A stretch of 64,000 nt of DNA from Scolanthus callimorphus (Eukaryota > Cnidaria > Anthozoa > Actiniaria > Edwardsiidae). This document shows positions 46,090 to 57,843 of the stretch, piece by piece. Position 1 is the stretch's first letter. Each line of letters begins with the position of its first letter. The notes beneath the pieces were generated by a model, which saw only the letters and a list, made by a program, of their open reading frames with translations, had not been told where the DNA came from and searched no databases. The stretch spans positions 10,276,204 to 10,340,203 of the forward strand of contig CM066925.1 of the NCBI GenBank assembly GCA_033964015.1, read 5' to 3'. A program made the translations under genes and the position numbers.

Positions 46090-49000
46090 CTGTTACTTTT
46101 TTTTATCTGACACAACAAAATGAAAATTGATGTAATGAATAAATGCCGTTTGGTAAACAACAACAATATAACGGTGCTGAAGGTTCAAGAGGAAAGTGCT
46201 GGGTTGTTATTTTAGTCAATACTTGTTTACGGGATCAGATATGGCTACTTGAACAAGGATAATTTTAAAAATAAGTTAACCGCTGGAAACTGTAAGACAA
46301 AAAAGAGCTATTCATAAGGGATTTAATAGCGGAGCTCCTTAGCGGCCGAAGGCCGCAGAGCGGAGCACCATAGGTATCGCATGAAGAATACAATAGCTCA
46401 AAGTAGAACTCAGGTATACGATCGACTTCATTTTTCATGGTTCAGCGGTATTCCCATTCTAGTATTGCAGGCGCATGTCTGCGTGCGTGCCCAACCACAG
46501 GTAAACCAAGACCCTTCTCCGTTATTAACCATATCTCAGGAAGGCATGAAGCTCAGACAACCAAACTTGGGTGGGGGGAGGAGGGAAGTTGTGTCAGGTG
46601 GTAAGCGGGGTGCAACTGCATGGTCACGTGGTATGACGTCATCGATGACGTCATCATAGCAAAAAAGAGTATATCTCGGGCAAGAGTATATCTCGGGAAG
46701 GGATAAACCTCGGACAACCAAACTTAGGTGAAGTTGTCTAAGTGGCAATAGAGGTGCAACTGCATGGTCACGTGGTATGACGTCATCGATGACGTCATCA
46801 TAGGAAAAAAAGAGTATATCTCGGGAAGGGATGAACCTCAGACAACCAAACTTGGGCGAAGGTGTCTAAGTGGCAATGGAGGTACAACTGCATGGTCACG
46901 CGGTATGACGCCATCGATGACGTCATCACAGGAGGTAAAGAGTATATATCGAGAAGGGATGAACCTCAGACAACCAAACTTGGGTGAAGTTGTCTAAGTG
47001 ACAATGGAGGTACAACTGCATGGTCACGTGGTATGACGTCATCAATGACGTCATCACAGGAGAAAAGAATATATTTCGGGAAGGGATGAACCTCAGACAA
47101 CCAAACATGTGTGAAGTTGTCTAAGTAACAAAGGGGAGCAACTGTGTGGCCACGTAATATGACGTCATCGATGACGTCATCAAACGAGAAAAGGCTTATA
47201 CTCTTTCGAAGTCATCAATAACGTCATCATAGGAGAAAAATAATATATATTTTGGGAAGGGGGGTGTAAGTGCTTAGCCACGTGGTATGATAGACTATCT
47301 ATGAACAATGGCAAACGTTTTTTCTCATTAACTTAGAAAACTATAACCGGGAGCTCCGCTTTTAGCCAGTGGCTAAATCTATATATTACGTGTCCTCACG
47401 AATGTACTAGTTAAGCTAAAATACTCAAACCACGCCAACGAAATTGACATATTACGACATACGTACAGCGCTGTGCTGTTTTATTTTGATAGTGCTGTTT
47501 GGTAAACAACAGCAACATAACGTTGATGAGGTTAAGAGGAAAGATCTGGGTTGTTATTTTAGTCGATACTTTCCGGGATAAGATATGGCTACTTGAACAG
47601 GGATAATTTTAAAAATAAGTTAACCGCTGGAAACTGAAATACAAAAAAGAGCTATTCATAAGGGATTTAATGTGTTCTCACGAATGTACTAGTTAAGCTA
47701 AAACACTCATTCCAACGCACATCCACACCAAAAATATTTACACACGACATACATTACAGGGCTGTGCTATTTTTTTTATAGCGCCGTTTGGTAAACAACA
47801 TGAACAACATAAAGTTGATGAGGATCAAGAGGAAAAAGATTGGTTGTTATTTTAGTCAATACTTAACAGGATCAGATATGGCTACTTGAACAAGGATACT
47901 TTGAAAACATTTGTAAGTTAACCGCTGGAAACTGAAAGACAAAAAAGAGCTATTCATAAGGGATTTAATGTGTTCTCACGAATGTACTAGTTAAGCTAAA
48001 ACACTCATTCCAACGCACATCCACACCAAAAATATTTACACACGACATACATTACAGGGCTGTGCTATTTTTTTTATAGCGCCGTTTGGTAAACAACATG
48101 AACAACATAACGTTGATGAGGATCAAGAGGAAAAAGATTGGTTGTTATTTTAGTCAATACTTAACAGGATCAGATATGGCTACTTGAACAAGGATACTTT
48201 GAAAACATTTGTAAGTTAACCGCTGGAAACTGAAAGACAAAAAAGAGCTATTCATAAGGGATTTAATGTGTTCTCACGAATGTACTAGTTAAGCTAAAAC
48301 ACTCATTCCAACGCACATCCACACCAAAAATATTTACACACGACATACATTACAGGGCTGTGCTATTTTTTTTATAGCGCCGTTTGGTAAACAACATGAA
48401 CAACATAACGTTGATGAGGATCAAGAGGAAAAAGATTGGTTGTTATTTTAGTCAATACTTAACAGGATCAGATATGGCTACTTGAACAAGGATACTTTGA
48501 AAACATTTGTAAGTTAACCGCTGGAAACTGAAAGACAAAAAAGAGCTTTTCATAAGGGATTTAATGTGTTCTCACGAATGTACTAGTTAAGCTAAAACAC
48601 TCATTCCAACGCACATCCACACCAAAAATATTTACACACGACATACATTACAGGGCTGTGCTATTTTTTTATAGCGCCGTTTGGTAAACAACATGAACAA
48701 CATAACGTTGATGAGGATCAAGAGGAAAAAGATTGGTTGTTATTTTAGTCAATACTTAACAGGATCAGATATGGCTACTTGAGCAAGGATACTTTGAAAA
48801 CATTTGTAAGTTAACCGCTGGAAACTGAAAGACAAAAAAGAGCTATTCATAAAGGATTTAATGTGTTCTCACGAATGTACTAGTTAAGCTAAAACACTCA
48901 TTCCAACGCACATCAACACCAAAAATATTTACACACGACTTACATACAGGGCTGTGCTATTTTTTTATAGCGCCGTTTGGTAAACAACATGAACAACATA

Positions 49001-49160
49001 ACGTTGATGAGGATCAAGAGGAAAAAGATTGGTTGTTATTTTAGTCAATACTTAACAGGATCAGATATGGCTACTTGAACAAGGATACTTTGAAAACATT
49101 TGTAAGTTAACCGCTGGAAACTGGAAGACAAAAAATAGCTCTTCATAAGGGATTTATGTT
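46090..49160 (+). repeat. 298-bp tandem array, interrupted
   Basis: TGTGTTCTCACGAATG recurs at 47671, 47969, 48267, 48565 and 48862, a 298-bp period (last step 297). Four central units are almost identical; the edge units (46090-46326 and 47390-47670) are diverged. Shared blocks include GCCGTTTGGTAAACAACA and ATGGCTACTTGAACAAGGAT. A ~1.06-kb insertion splits one unit at 46327-47389. The array ends 350 bp before the CAP gene start codon. Confidence 0.93.
46327..47389. mobile_element. GGAGCTCC-end element carrying CRE-palindrome minisatellite
   Basis: It interrupts a 298-bp unit between GGGATTTAA and CGTGTCCTCACG. It starts TAGCGGAGCTCC and ends with GGAGCTCCGC plus TTTTAGCCAGTGGCTAAATC. The interior has about five ~128-bp units (TGACGT at 46634, 46778, 46906, 47034, 47160). 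Each carries TGACGTCATCGATGACGTCA or a near match, preceded by CACGTGGTA. The same sequences recur inverted at 60105-61000. Confidence 0.8.
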
Positions 49161-49509
49161 ATTCTCACGAACGTTGAATGTTGTTTTTAAATATATTGTG
49201 CTTTTCACATTATTCTGCTTTATCGCTATGCTTTACACAATACTTAGTGAAAGAAGGCAGATCAATATCGATCCAAGGCTAATTTGCTCATGTTCTGTAT
49301 TCCAGAGATTCTTTTTAGAAGATTAGAGCATCATCGTGGAGGGTTACGTTTATTTTTAATCCCAAATGACGTGTGGCGTTTTGTATGGGATGTATTTCCC
49401 TTCAGCTATATCAAAACAACTCCATGCTGGTTTTAGAAGACGTAAAAGCCGAGTAGAGCACTACAAATCGTCACTTCGTTTTGGAGGACGAGCCGAAAGG
49501 AAGAGAAAA

Positions 49510-49588
49510 ATGAGTTTCTTCAAGCTTGTTGCCTTGTTTAGCCTTTTTACCTTTGTGAATTCTGCTCCCACTCCAACAATACTAGAAG
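49510..49588 (+). CDS. Secreted CAP-family protein, exon 1 (signal peptide)
   Basis: ATG at 49510 lies in the context GAAAAATGA (A at -3). It encodes a textbook secretory signal: M, a lysine at residue 5, then the hydrophobic core LVALFSLFTFV and a small-residue cleavage site (NSA) at about residues 18-19, followed by PTPT. The exon ends after 26 codons plus one base (phase 1) at AAG|GTAAGA. An earlier in-frame ATG exists (49366), but the signal peptide begins at 49510, so I chose that. It joins in frame to 52596. Confidence 0.72.
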
Positions 49589-50632
49589 GTAAGATCATCC
49601 CATCTTTCTAGAACTGCCCGATTCTGTCCGATTCGATTTTATTTTTAATTTTAATTTTAATTTTTTGTGCCACACAAACTACACTAGGATACAAATTACA
49701 CTAAAACGTCACCAACAAGGCTAAGGCCACGGACCATTTGATATTTGATGGGGGGAGTGGTTTTTTATTGTTCGCGATATTTTTTTCGCGTCTTTGCAGT
49801 GCTCGATTTACCTAATACGTGAATTTGCTCGATTTTTTTTTCTCCTGATATCTCTTTTGATGGTTTGAGAAATGAAATGATTAGCAAAAGGATCAGTTCG
49901 AGTTTTGGTCACGGATTTTTCTTATCTTAATGCCCTTTGGTAAATCAGTGCTGCGCCATGTGTTTGCTCAAAATCGCAGATCGACGGATTTGTGTTACAT
50001 GCAAAAATCTGCACGAATCGGCAGAAATTCTCCTAGCCTTATTCACGCCGCAGTTGTACTATCAGTTTCAAGCACCATTTTCCGAATAGTAAGCCAAGGT
50101 GCTGTCAAATAGGCAAAAGTTGAATTTCAGTTCAAGCGATTGCAGTCATTGCACCTTTAATAATGCTTTGTCAACTTTTATTTTGTTTCTAAACAAAAGG
50201 CATGGCTATTCAATATGGCGTCAGGCAGTGCCGAATCCAATAATTTATAAGGGGGCACGAACTGAGTACTAGCTTGTCTGCTTCTCGAATCGCGCGCCGC
50301 GATTTTCAAATCAAACTTCGAGGTTAGTGACAAGGCTTATTTTTTTCTAGGAGACGAAAGTCACCCTGATCAAATGGGGTCACTGAGAAATCGCGTAGCA
50401 AATTTACCTGAATTGTAGAAAGAACGTTTAAGAAATGTATGATTATTGTAGATTACGAGCGCGCATCGCGAGCCGAGCTGTTTATAAAGACTTCAGGGTC
50501 TCTAACAAGACAGTAGAGCTTTGCTCGATTTTTTTTTCACCACCGCCTTTGCTTGCGCGATATTTTTTTCTAGGTCACGAGGCTTGCTCGAATTTTTTTG
50601 GGGAATCAACCACCCTCCCCATCAAGTATCAA

Positions 50633-50952
50633 CAGAAACATATAACTTAGTTGAAACATGTAACGGTGAACCAAGCTTCGGATTATTCGTATCGAGTTTA
50701 TGACCATATTTGGTCAAAATGAACTCTCGACTACTAACCCAAGCAGATTTTCTTTGCATAATGTTTCATTTTTCGCTTTAAATAAAGTAAAGCAACAGTG
50801 GTAAGTGATAATATACTAACATTTAACATGTTGAAGTCTTTCAAAAACATTATTTCAAAATCAGTTCAATTGTTTTTTCTGCGAATATTCCGCAGCTTGG
50901 CACTAAAGCAATGTATGTGTGTTACACGTTTCAACTCACTTATATGTTTCTG
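50633..50952. mobile_element. CAGAAACATA-family MITE, perfect 7-bp TSD
   Basis: The inverted ends begin CAGAAACATATAACTTAGTT and finish AACTCACTTATATGTTTCTG. GTATCAA flanks both sides exactly (50626-50632 and 50953-50959). At 320 bp it is a short relative of the 1,066-bp element at 12215-13280. Confidence 0.87.
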
Positions 50953-51109
50953 GTATCAAATGGTCCCTCACTAAGAAGAATACAGAAGGTTCTGCATGCT
51001 CTGTCGAGTATTGCTGTATATTGAAGCTTTTACTCTATGTTTACTTTATTATTATATTTTAATTTATTATTATCTTGAACTTGTCTCATTTACCTTTCCC
51101 TTTTGTGAA

Positions 51110-52000
51110 ATTTTGTGAAATTACGTAATCGATGACGTCATCACATTTCGATTGATATGTGCCAATAGGCGGATTTTTTGTGACGTCAGTGTTTACATAT
51201 TTGAAGCATCCCTGAAAATCAGCAAGCGTAACGGAGCTAAAAAATAATTGTTGTGAATTTCAATAGCGCCTGGCGAATGAAGCGTAATTAGAAAGTTTTA
51301 CGTTCGTCATTCAAATCATGATCGCATGGCGATAAGTTCAATTTACAGAAAACATGAGAGGTAATGAGCTTCTTGCCACCCAAGAAATTCAAGGCTATTG
51401 AAAATGCCAATTTGCTCTTGAAAAATGTAATAAAGATGTTCGCGAGAGGAAATGATTACTATTCCTAAGAAGTTATTGACGTTAACGTTCGTTTTGGAGG
51501 CTCTATGCGACTTTTTAAAAATGAGTGGATTGCTGTGTGGCCATTTAACTACGTCCTTACAATTGAATGTTAAACCTTCAAATTTTCGGAGTAGGTTTCA
51601 TTTGCTGTCCGCTATTGATATTCAGTGCTGATTATTTTCGAACTCTTCAAACATTCTGAATCGAGACCCTGCTATGCAAATGAGCCCAAACTGTAAACAC
51701 GAAATCCGCCTATTGGCAATGTGCCAGAGGGGATGTTGACAAAGTTTGACGGCCTTATTCTAAAAATTCGCGGATTTAGGAGCTGTTTTGGGAAATCACG
51801 TGATCGATGACATCATAACATTGTGATTGACAGGTAGTCAATAACCGATGTGCGAGATAATTTGTTGAGAAAATTTGGCGGTTGTATATTAGAATTCGCA
51901 GAGAGAAAAACATTTTTAGGAAATAACGTTAGTAATGACGTCACAAATAATTGATTGACAGGTTGTTTATGTGTTTGTTTATGTTGATTACCTATCAGGA
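51110..52000 (+). repeat. Old CRE-type minisatellite split by a MITE
   Basis: Three diverged units share ACGT(A/G)ATCGATGACGTCATCAC...TTGATTGACAGGT (about 51122, 51797 and 51930). Between the first and second lies an inverted-repeat insertion, 51162-51716, with ends CCAATAGGCGGATTT and AAATCCGCCTATTGG and roughly matching 7-bp flanks. Confidence 0.7.
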
Positions 52001-52595
52001 GGCATTATATTTTGAGTTTACCTGTTTTCAGAGCTTTAAAAAGAAAATACAGGGTAGGCCATAGGGTAGACCACGTTTTGTCCCGACCCAGCTACTAATA
52101 AATATACCTTTTTAGCTCCGCATAAAGACCGCCGGAGGCATTTTCTTAAAGCAGCGAAAATTCCAGAGCTACAGTGTACTGCTTATTCCTATCACAATCA
52201 ATTCTATAAACACTTTTGAAAGTCGATTTTTGCTCACGCCAAACTCAAACAACTAGTCTGCGTTTTAGTATAATTTTGGATATCATTTTAGTTTGGATAT
52301 CATTTTATTTTTAGCAATAAATAATTCTACCGTTGACTTCCGCCAGTCATCCTCAGGACTTTTAACACTTATATTTAGTTGCCAAAAACCAGTATTTAGT
52401 TGCCACATGACTTTGGAGATCTCAACGTTGATTGTAAAAAAGACAGGGCGCCATTTGACGACTAGCTCTAAAATGTTGGTTACCTAGTCCTCAAAATAAG
52501 ACGCTCATGGCGAAACAATCACTGTCGGATACTGCTGTAAATGAAATATTTCTGCCTGGCTTGAAATGCCTGCTTTACGTTTATATCTTCAACAG

Positions 52596-52827
52596 AGCAA
52601 AGAGCCGAAGCCCTTGATCGCTTTAACTGTTATAGGCGCGCCCACAATGCTCCGATGTTGACCCTGGATTCAGAGATGTCCCTTTCTGCGCAGGAGCACG
52701 CCAAGCAACTGGCGAGAACTGGAAAACTCCAATATTCAATCCTTGAGCCGCGGGACAGTGAGACCTTGGCCTTCGTCGTCGGGACAGCCAAAAAACCCTT
52801 TAGTGGTGCTACGGCGGTTGATATATG
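52596..52827 (+). CDS. Secreted CAP-family protein, exon 2 (CAP core)
   Basis: Acceptor TTTATATCTTCAACAG; donor ATG|GTGGGT; phase 1 in, phase 2 out. It encodes residues 27-103, EQRAEALDRFNCYRRAHNAP through LTLDSEMSLSAQEHAKQLAR to GATAVDI. This is the first half of a CAP/SCP domain (helix 1 with the RRAHNAP signature, helix 2 with AQEHAKQLA). CAP proteins are secreted or membrane-associated and include GAPR-1, CRISPs, PR-1 and antigen 5; they bind sterols or lipids, and several act in immunity or venom. The first histidine of the CAP tetrad appears replaced by tyrosine (LQYS, residue 73), while a glutamate remains at residue 82 (SETLA, where GENLA is usual). This could mean a divergent function or early decay. 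Confidence 0.8.
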
Positions 52828-53053
52828 GTGGGTATCGATTGGCATTCTAGGAAGCGGTGTTACGATTTCAGGGAGGACCGGTCATATTTATCGATGCTTC
52901 GCTTGGGAGGGGCCGGATGTTGATGATTTGGGAGGGGGATCATTTCATTCTTATTGGGTGAGCGAGAGGGGGGATCTCTCGAAACCAGGGTACATAAATA
53001 GGTCCAAAGCAAATCCAATATGGCGGACGCAAAACCAAGGGGGATGGTATTGA

Positions 53054-55299
53054 TGGTTTTATATATGCTTATGGAAGTTGTTGGATATAAATTGCATTTG
53101 GCATCTGAACCACCTTTACGGTATTTGGTCTCCATAGCAACAAATCGATTTTTGTATAAACCTCTTCGGGAGGTAGCAAGACAAATAATATTTGGTATAC
53201 TTTTTGGTGGTACTAGAAGAGGAAAGTGCTACCCAAATAAATCAAATGAGTGTTTCGCCCAGCCACAGCATTTCACCATTTCACAGCATTTCACGCAAAT
53301 CTGGCCGAAACAATGAAGATGGCTAGAAATGTTAATTACAATCATGGTTTTTGCTGGTATGTAATTTGATATTTCTCATTGTGACAGTGCGAACTGATTC
53401 AGGAATAGCTAAAGTGTCGTGCGTGCATTTTAAGGAGAGAGATTGAAAATGAGTTTGTATTGGTTTTACAGTGAGTTTCAGAATTGTACGAGAAAAGCTT
53501 CCTTAGCTTATTGCAATTTGGCCTTTTTCCTAGACGATCAGGCAAAAATAAGTGTAAAAACTTGATAGAGGCAGCAGTAAATCTTGAAATATTTTCGTAC
53601 TTCGCTCCGATTTCGTTAGTTTCAATTGTCGATGTCTTTCAGGCAAAGGTTCATGGGTAGGGACATTATAGAGGCAGAAAAGGTACATTTTATGAAGGGT
53701 ATTCTCATACCAGCTCCAGCCCCCATTTTGTCATATTATGCATGCATAATGAGCACTTGATATTACCAAAACTGGTAATGAACTGGACTGGGTATTAATG
53801 CAGTAAGCTGAGGTGGATATACGATTGAAAGCCTGACCTAGCTAGTCGACATTGTTTTCAGTTTTGCTATAACTAAGTTGTGTGATAGTCCCAATCTTTA
53901 GCAAATAATTTATTTTTTCCCTTGTTTGCTCTCAAACAATTTATTTTAGGGTTTTAGCTCTTGCAAACATTTTTTTCCAATTTTTAGACCCCCCCCCCCC
54001 CCCCCGTCAAAAAAATAATGGTCCGTCCCTTATCAAAGTTAACATCGTTAGAACTATTTAAAAGAACTAACACCTAAAGTCAGCGTGAGTTGGACGTTAA
54101 GTTCATCAACATTTTCTCTGAGGCTTGATGTGTTTATTAAGGTATGGGAAACGGTTCAAGGGGTTCTTTGCAAAATAGTTGTCATTCCATCTGCTTATAA
54201 TCTATATGTCAAAAAGTTGCCGAAAAGTTGCTACTTTTTGGTCAAATGACACTTGCCGAAAATATTCCAAAATTAAGTTTTGAACCTTGTTTTTGAAATT
54301 TTGAAATTTCGCGCATTCTTGTGTTGTTTCTTATCGAACTTTATTTCAAAGTTATTTCAAATTCGAATATAGATTCTTTTTCTTAAGATTTTTTCCGTGC
54401 TGACTTCACGATATTAAAACAGCATTATCATATAAAAGCATGGACAAAAATGCGTAGTCGTAGACCAGTTTTCAGATGACGATTTTTAGAAGACACAAAA
54501 AACGTCACTCCTGTGAGATCCGCCTCTTCCGCGTGCAATGTGATACTGATGACCTTGTGGACAAGCAGATACAGAAGCTGATACGATGTGGCGGTTGGAT
54601 AGCGGTGTGGGAATAATTGAAGTATACATTATCAATATTTTGGGTTAAAAAAGTCAAAGTTGTCGCAACCTAAAAAGTTGCCGAAAATCTGAAAAGTTGC
54701 CGAGCAACTCAGTGATGACGAGCCCTACCCACGGGCATTAGCAGATGTTTCCCGCTCACAAAACGAGCGCAAGTGGCTCTGTCAGAGAGTTCATTCAAGC
54801 GAAGCAAACATCAAACAGAGAAAACATTCGTCTTGGTTTTGGAAGAGAAATCTCATTTTCTAGTGAAGAAATATCAAATTCTAAATCCTCTATAATCTTT
54901 ATTACCAGCTGGAACTGGTTGTGATTCGGTGAAAAGGGCACGTGAGTTCGGAAAAGCGATTCAGTGCTGAAAAACAGATTTATGGACATTATAGCATTGA
55001 CTTCAAGAAATTAATATTCCATCCGAAAAACAATTTTCTGATTCATATGTAATAGATGCGAGAGTTAAAAGTGGGAGGGCAGCGGAATGTGTAAACTTCG
55101 TTGTCGGTCGTGAACTTCAATAAAGGGAGGAGAAAAAACAACCACACTCCATCTTTGCAAATGATTTCGCCTGGCTCGCAAATGTATATCCTTGTCCGCG
55201 ATTCGAGCGCAAAGGCAAACAAAACACTTGTGTCTGTATGTATACAATCTACAATAGCCCATCGAGCGCCACCTTACAAACTCTGTCCTTATCCCTTAG
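53054..55299 (+). other. Proposed intron 2 of the CAP gene (distal part)
   Basis: It contains a C run at about 53991-54005 and repeated AAAAGTTGCCGAAAA phrases at 54210-54290 and 54660-54710. I looked for a small extra exon coding the usual loop of the CAP domain and found none I could support. Confidence 0.45.
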
Positions 55300-55498
55300 G
55301 TATAACTCATCCCCTGCACACTTCACAAAAGTAGTTTGGAAACCATTTACTAAATTAGGTATTGGCATCGCTAAGATGGGAGAAACTGAGCGTTACTACG
55401 TCGTAGCGAGATACCGCCGGGAAAGCCCTGTACGATACGAACAGAACGTGGAAAAATGCTCTGGTCAGAGTTGGTACTGCAGTAACCCCTGCCCGTAA
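55300..55498 (+). CDS. Secreted CAP-family protein, exon 3 (C-terminus)
   Basis: Acceptor CTGTCCTTATCCCTTAG; one base then completes the tryptophan split with exon 2 (phase 2). It reads YNSSPAHFTKVVWKPFTKLG, then IGIAKMGETERYYVVARYRR, ending in CSGQSWYCSNPCP and TAA (55496-55498). HFTKVVW is the CAP1 signature with the conserved histidine (residue 111), and YYVVARY is the CAP2 strand. Direct joining of exons 2 and 3 gives 169 residues, near GAPR-1 length, but omits roughly ten loop residues that usually carry the second glutamate (WYSE). Either the loop is shortened or a small exon was missed. NSS is a possible N-glycosylation site. The stop overlaps a donor-like GTAAGC, so an alternative splice into a longer cysteine-rich tail is possible. 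Confidence 0.78.
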
Positions 55499-55800
55499 GC
55501 TTTCAGGTATGTGAAGGAGTGGTCATCACACCGCATGATTTGCTACGCGCCCCCAAGATTCACTGCGCGTTTGGCGATTCTCAGCAAGGGAACTGTAATG
55601 TCAATTTCCTTGAACCTGAAAGTTAATCGTTCTAGGCCAGAAAGCCAAAGGGTGGCTTAAAGTCAATTTGTTGATTTTGAAAGCCAAAGGAACGCCAAAG
55701 GATAACTTGATTTTGGTTGATTTTGCAATAATCGATGTCAGATGTCGACAGCTAAATATCGCCAATCGCAACAAGTGGTCTGCTATTTTGTCTGCCTAGC

Positions 55801-55806
55801 AATAAA
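55801..55806 (+). promoter_or_regulatory. AATAAA polyadenylation signal for the CAP gene
   Basis: The hexamer lies about 300 bases after the stop codon at 55496-55498. It is the best placed candidate, but transcript support is lacking. Confidence 0.35.
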
Positions 55807-56066
55807 CCCAGCCAAGAAAAGCATCCAGTTCCATCGGCTGGTTTAAAAGTGTGTTGTATTATATGTTGGATTGACTTTAGTAAATCAAGTATCAAACTTT
55901 GTTTGTAAATGGTTGTTTGGAGATTGATATAGATACTTCTACTCCTTAGATTGAAATCAACACAAAGGGCGTGGCTGACTTTGTGTGGGGGGATTGGGGA
56001 GGGGGGAATCCCTTTTTTTTGGTCGGAGATGTACTCGAATGGAGCCCGATTTTGGCACGGGAGGTG

Positions 56067-57843
56067 TGTAGAAGCCCTAAATGTAATAACTGGCCCCAAG
56101 TGTAATAAAGGCCCCAAGTGTAATACAAGTGGCCCTAAGTGTAATAATGGCAATGGCCATACAACGTCCTAGTTAAAATATATGTCAACGTTATACATTT
56201 TTATTATATAGACACGAGTGTTTTACTGGGAAATACGCCACTCGTAGATCTCATACGAAGCTACATCCGGGACCTGAGTGACATATTTTCCATATCCTCA
56301 CCGATATCCTCACTAGTGAGGATATCTGTCAAAACGAAAGTGCTTGGAAATCTATTTGGAATAATTTTTTCTGGTTTGTCTATATAATAAAAAGAAAATT
56401 ACACGGTGCGCTCGTTCGTAAAATATTGCTTTTGACACTCGAAAATAAAATTCATATCTTCGCGCCACCGTGTAATATCCTCTATATATCAGACAAAGGT
56501 TGCACCTTCACAACTGTCGTTGTAGCCCGCGGTGCGTCAAGAGAAGAACGAAATTCTCACGTTAATCCAGTACAAAATTTCTTGCGAGCGATGTATTGTA
56601 CAGTCATTTGACACAAACAGTTGACAACTATGGTTATTTCTCCTAAAAACAAGCATCCAAGATTCTGTTTTGGTATACCTATTTACTACCATGACGCATC
56701 GCGGGCTACAACAGACAGTTCTGGCGGTACAACCTTTTTCTGAAATAGGTTTATATTCAAGAGTACAAAGAGTGAACAACTACAGTATTCGTGAGAGATC
56801 CTTTGTACAGATCTGACAATGCCGGACAAAATTAGTTGTCGCGTCCATCAAAAATAGCCGATTTTGGGTTACCCATCACTAGTAAATTGTGTTTCTTCCT
56901 AAGATAATATCACTGGAACTCCCCTTTCTCCCATTTCAATGTTGGAGGTAGTAGTTGGAGGTAGTAGTGCTCAAATTGCGAGGATGAGAGCCCGTTGCAA
57001 ACGCAAACATTGTACTGGGGAGGGGCAGGGAAGATGGGGAACCGGAGTGGTACATAGAACCCTTGTTTACTGAAAACGTTCTACATACGCGACACTAATT
57101 TTGTCCCGCATTGTAGTTATTTTTAGAACTGTTTTTCTCGATTAATTATAATATGCTATTGTTTTTGTAATTTATATAATATGCTATTGTTTTTGTAATT
57201 TATTTCATCAGTAGCTCATTAAAACTTCGGTATTTACAACCGCTCAAACCGATACGCACGCTCTTGCACTAACTTTATTCTTTAATTAGGCCTATTGTTT
57301 TCTGTTTTTGTTGTACTCTGTGCGTGACTTTAGGGGATATAAAGAAGACTAAGTATAAATCTAAAAATAAATAGGTCTGCCTAATGAACTCTTGGTTTAT
57401 TACAGTGATACCTCAATTAGCGGCCACCCTCTATTGAACAGCCACTTTTTAAAGTTCCAAACTACAGTATTTGTCACTCCAACTAGGACGGATATTTCTA
57501 CCGCATGTAAACGGGATGTACGTAATATGAAGCAAACACCGCCGACTTTGTATATCGGCTTCGGGGAACTATGGAACATGAGGCCAGGTGTGTGATTCAA
57601 CTCTTTGAGAATCTGCAACTAATCCATGTTCTAGAGAACTTACAAAAGTCGGTACCCCTCCAGTTTGTATGGTCATTGTCATTATTACACTTAGGGCCAC
57701 TTTTTATTACACTTGGGCCTGTTTTTACACTTAGGGCCAATTTGTATTACATTTGGGGCCTTTATTACACTTAGGGCCATTTTTTATTACACTTGGGGCC
57801 TTTATTACACTTAGGGCCATTTATTACATTTAGGGCTTCTACA
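56067..57843. mobile_element. 1.8-kb inverted-repeat element with TTACACTTAGGGCC ends
   Basis: The left arm (56067-56150) carries TGTAGAAGCCCTAAATGTAA then CCCCAAGTGTAATAAAGG units. The right arm (about 57680-57843) carries the inverse, with eight or so units of TTACACTTAGGGCC. Inside, about 56196-56395 is a second element with TTTTATTATATAGACA/TGTCTATATAATAAAA ends. A 29-bp direct duplication lies at 57145-57202. No transposase recognised. Confidence 0.75.

Larger units (their letters stand above)
49622..52595 (+). other. Proposed intron 1 of the CAP gene
   Basis: About 3 kb holding a MITE (50633-50952), an old CRE-type minisatellite (about 51110-52000) and AT-rich sequence. No additional exon with coding features was found. 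Confidence 0.5.
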
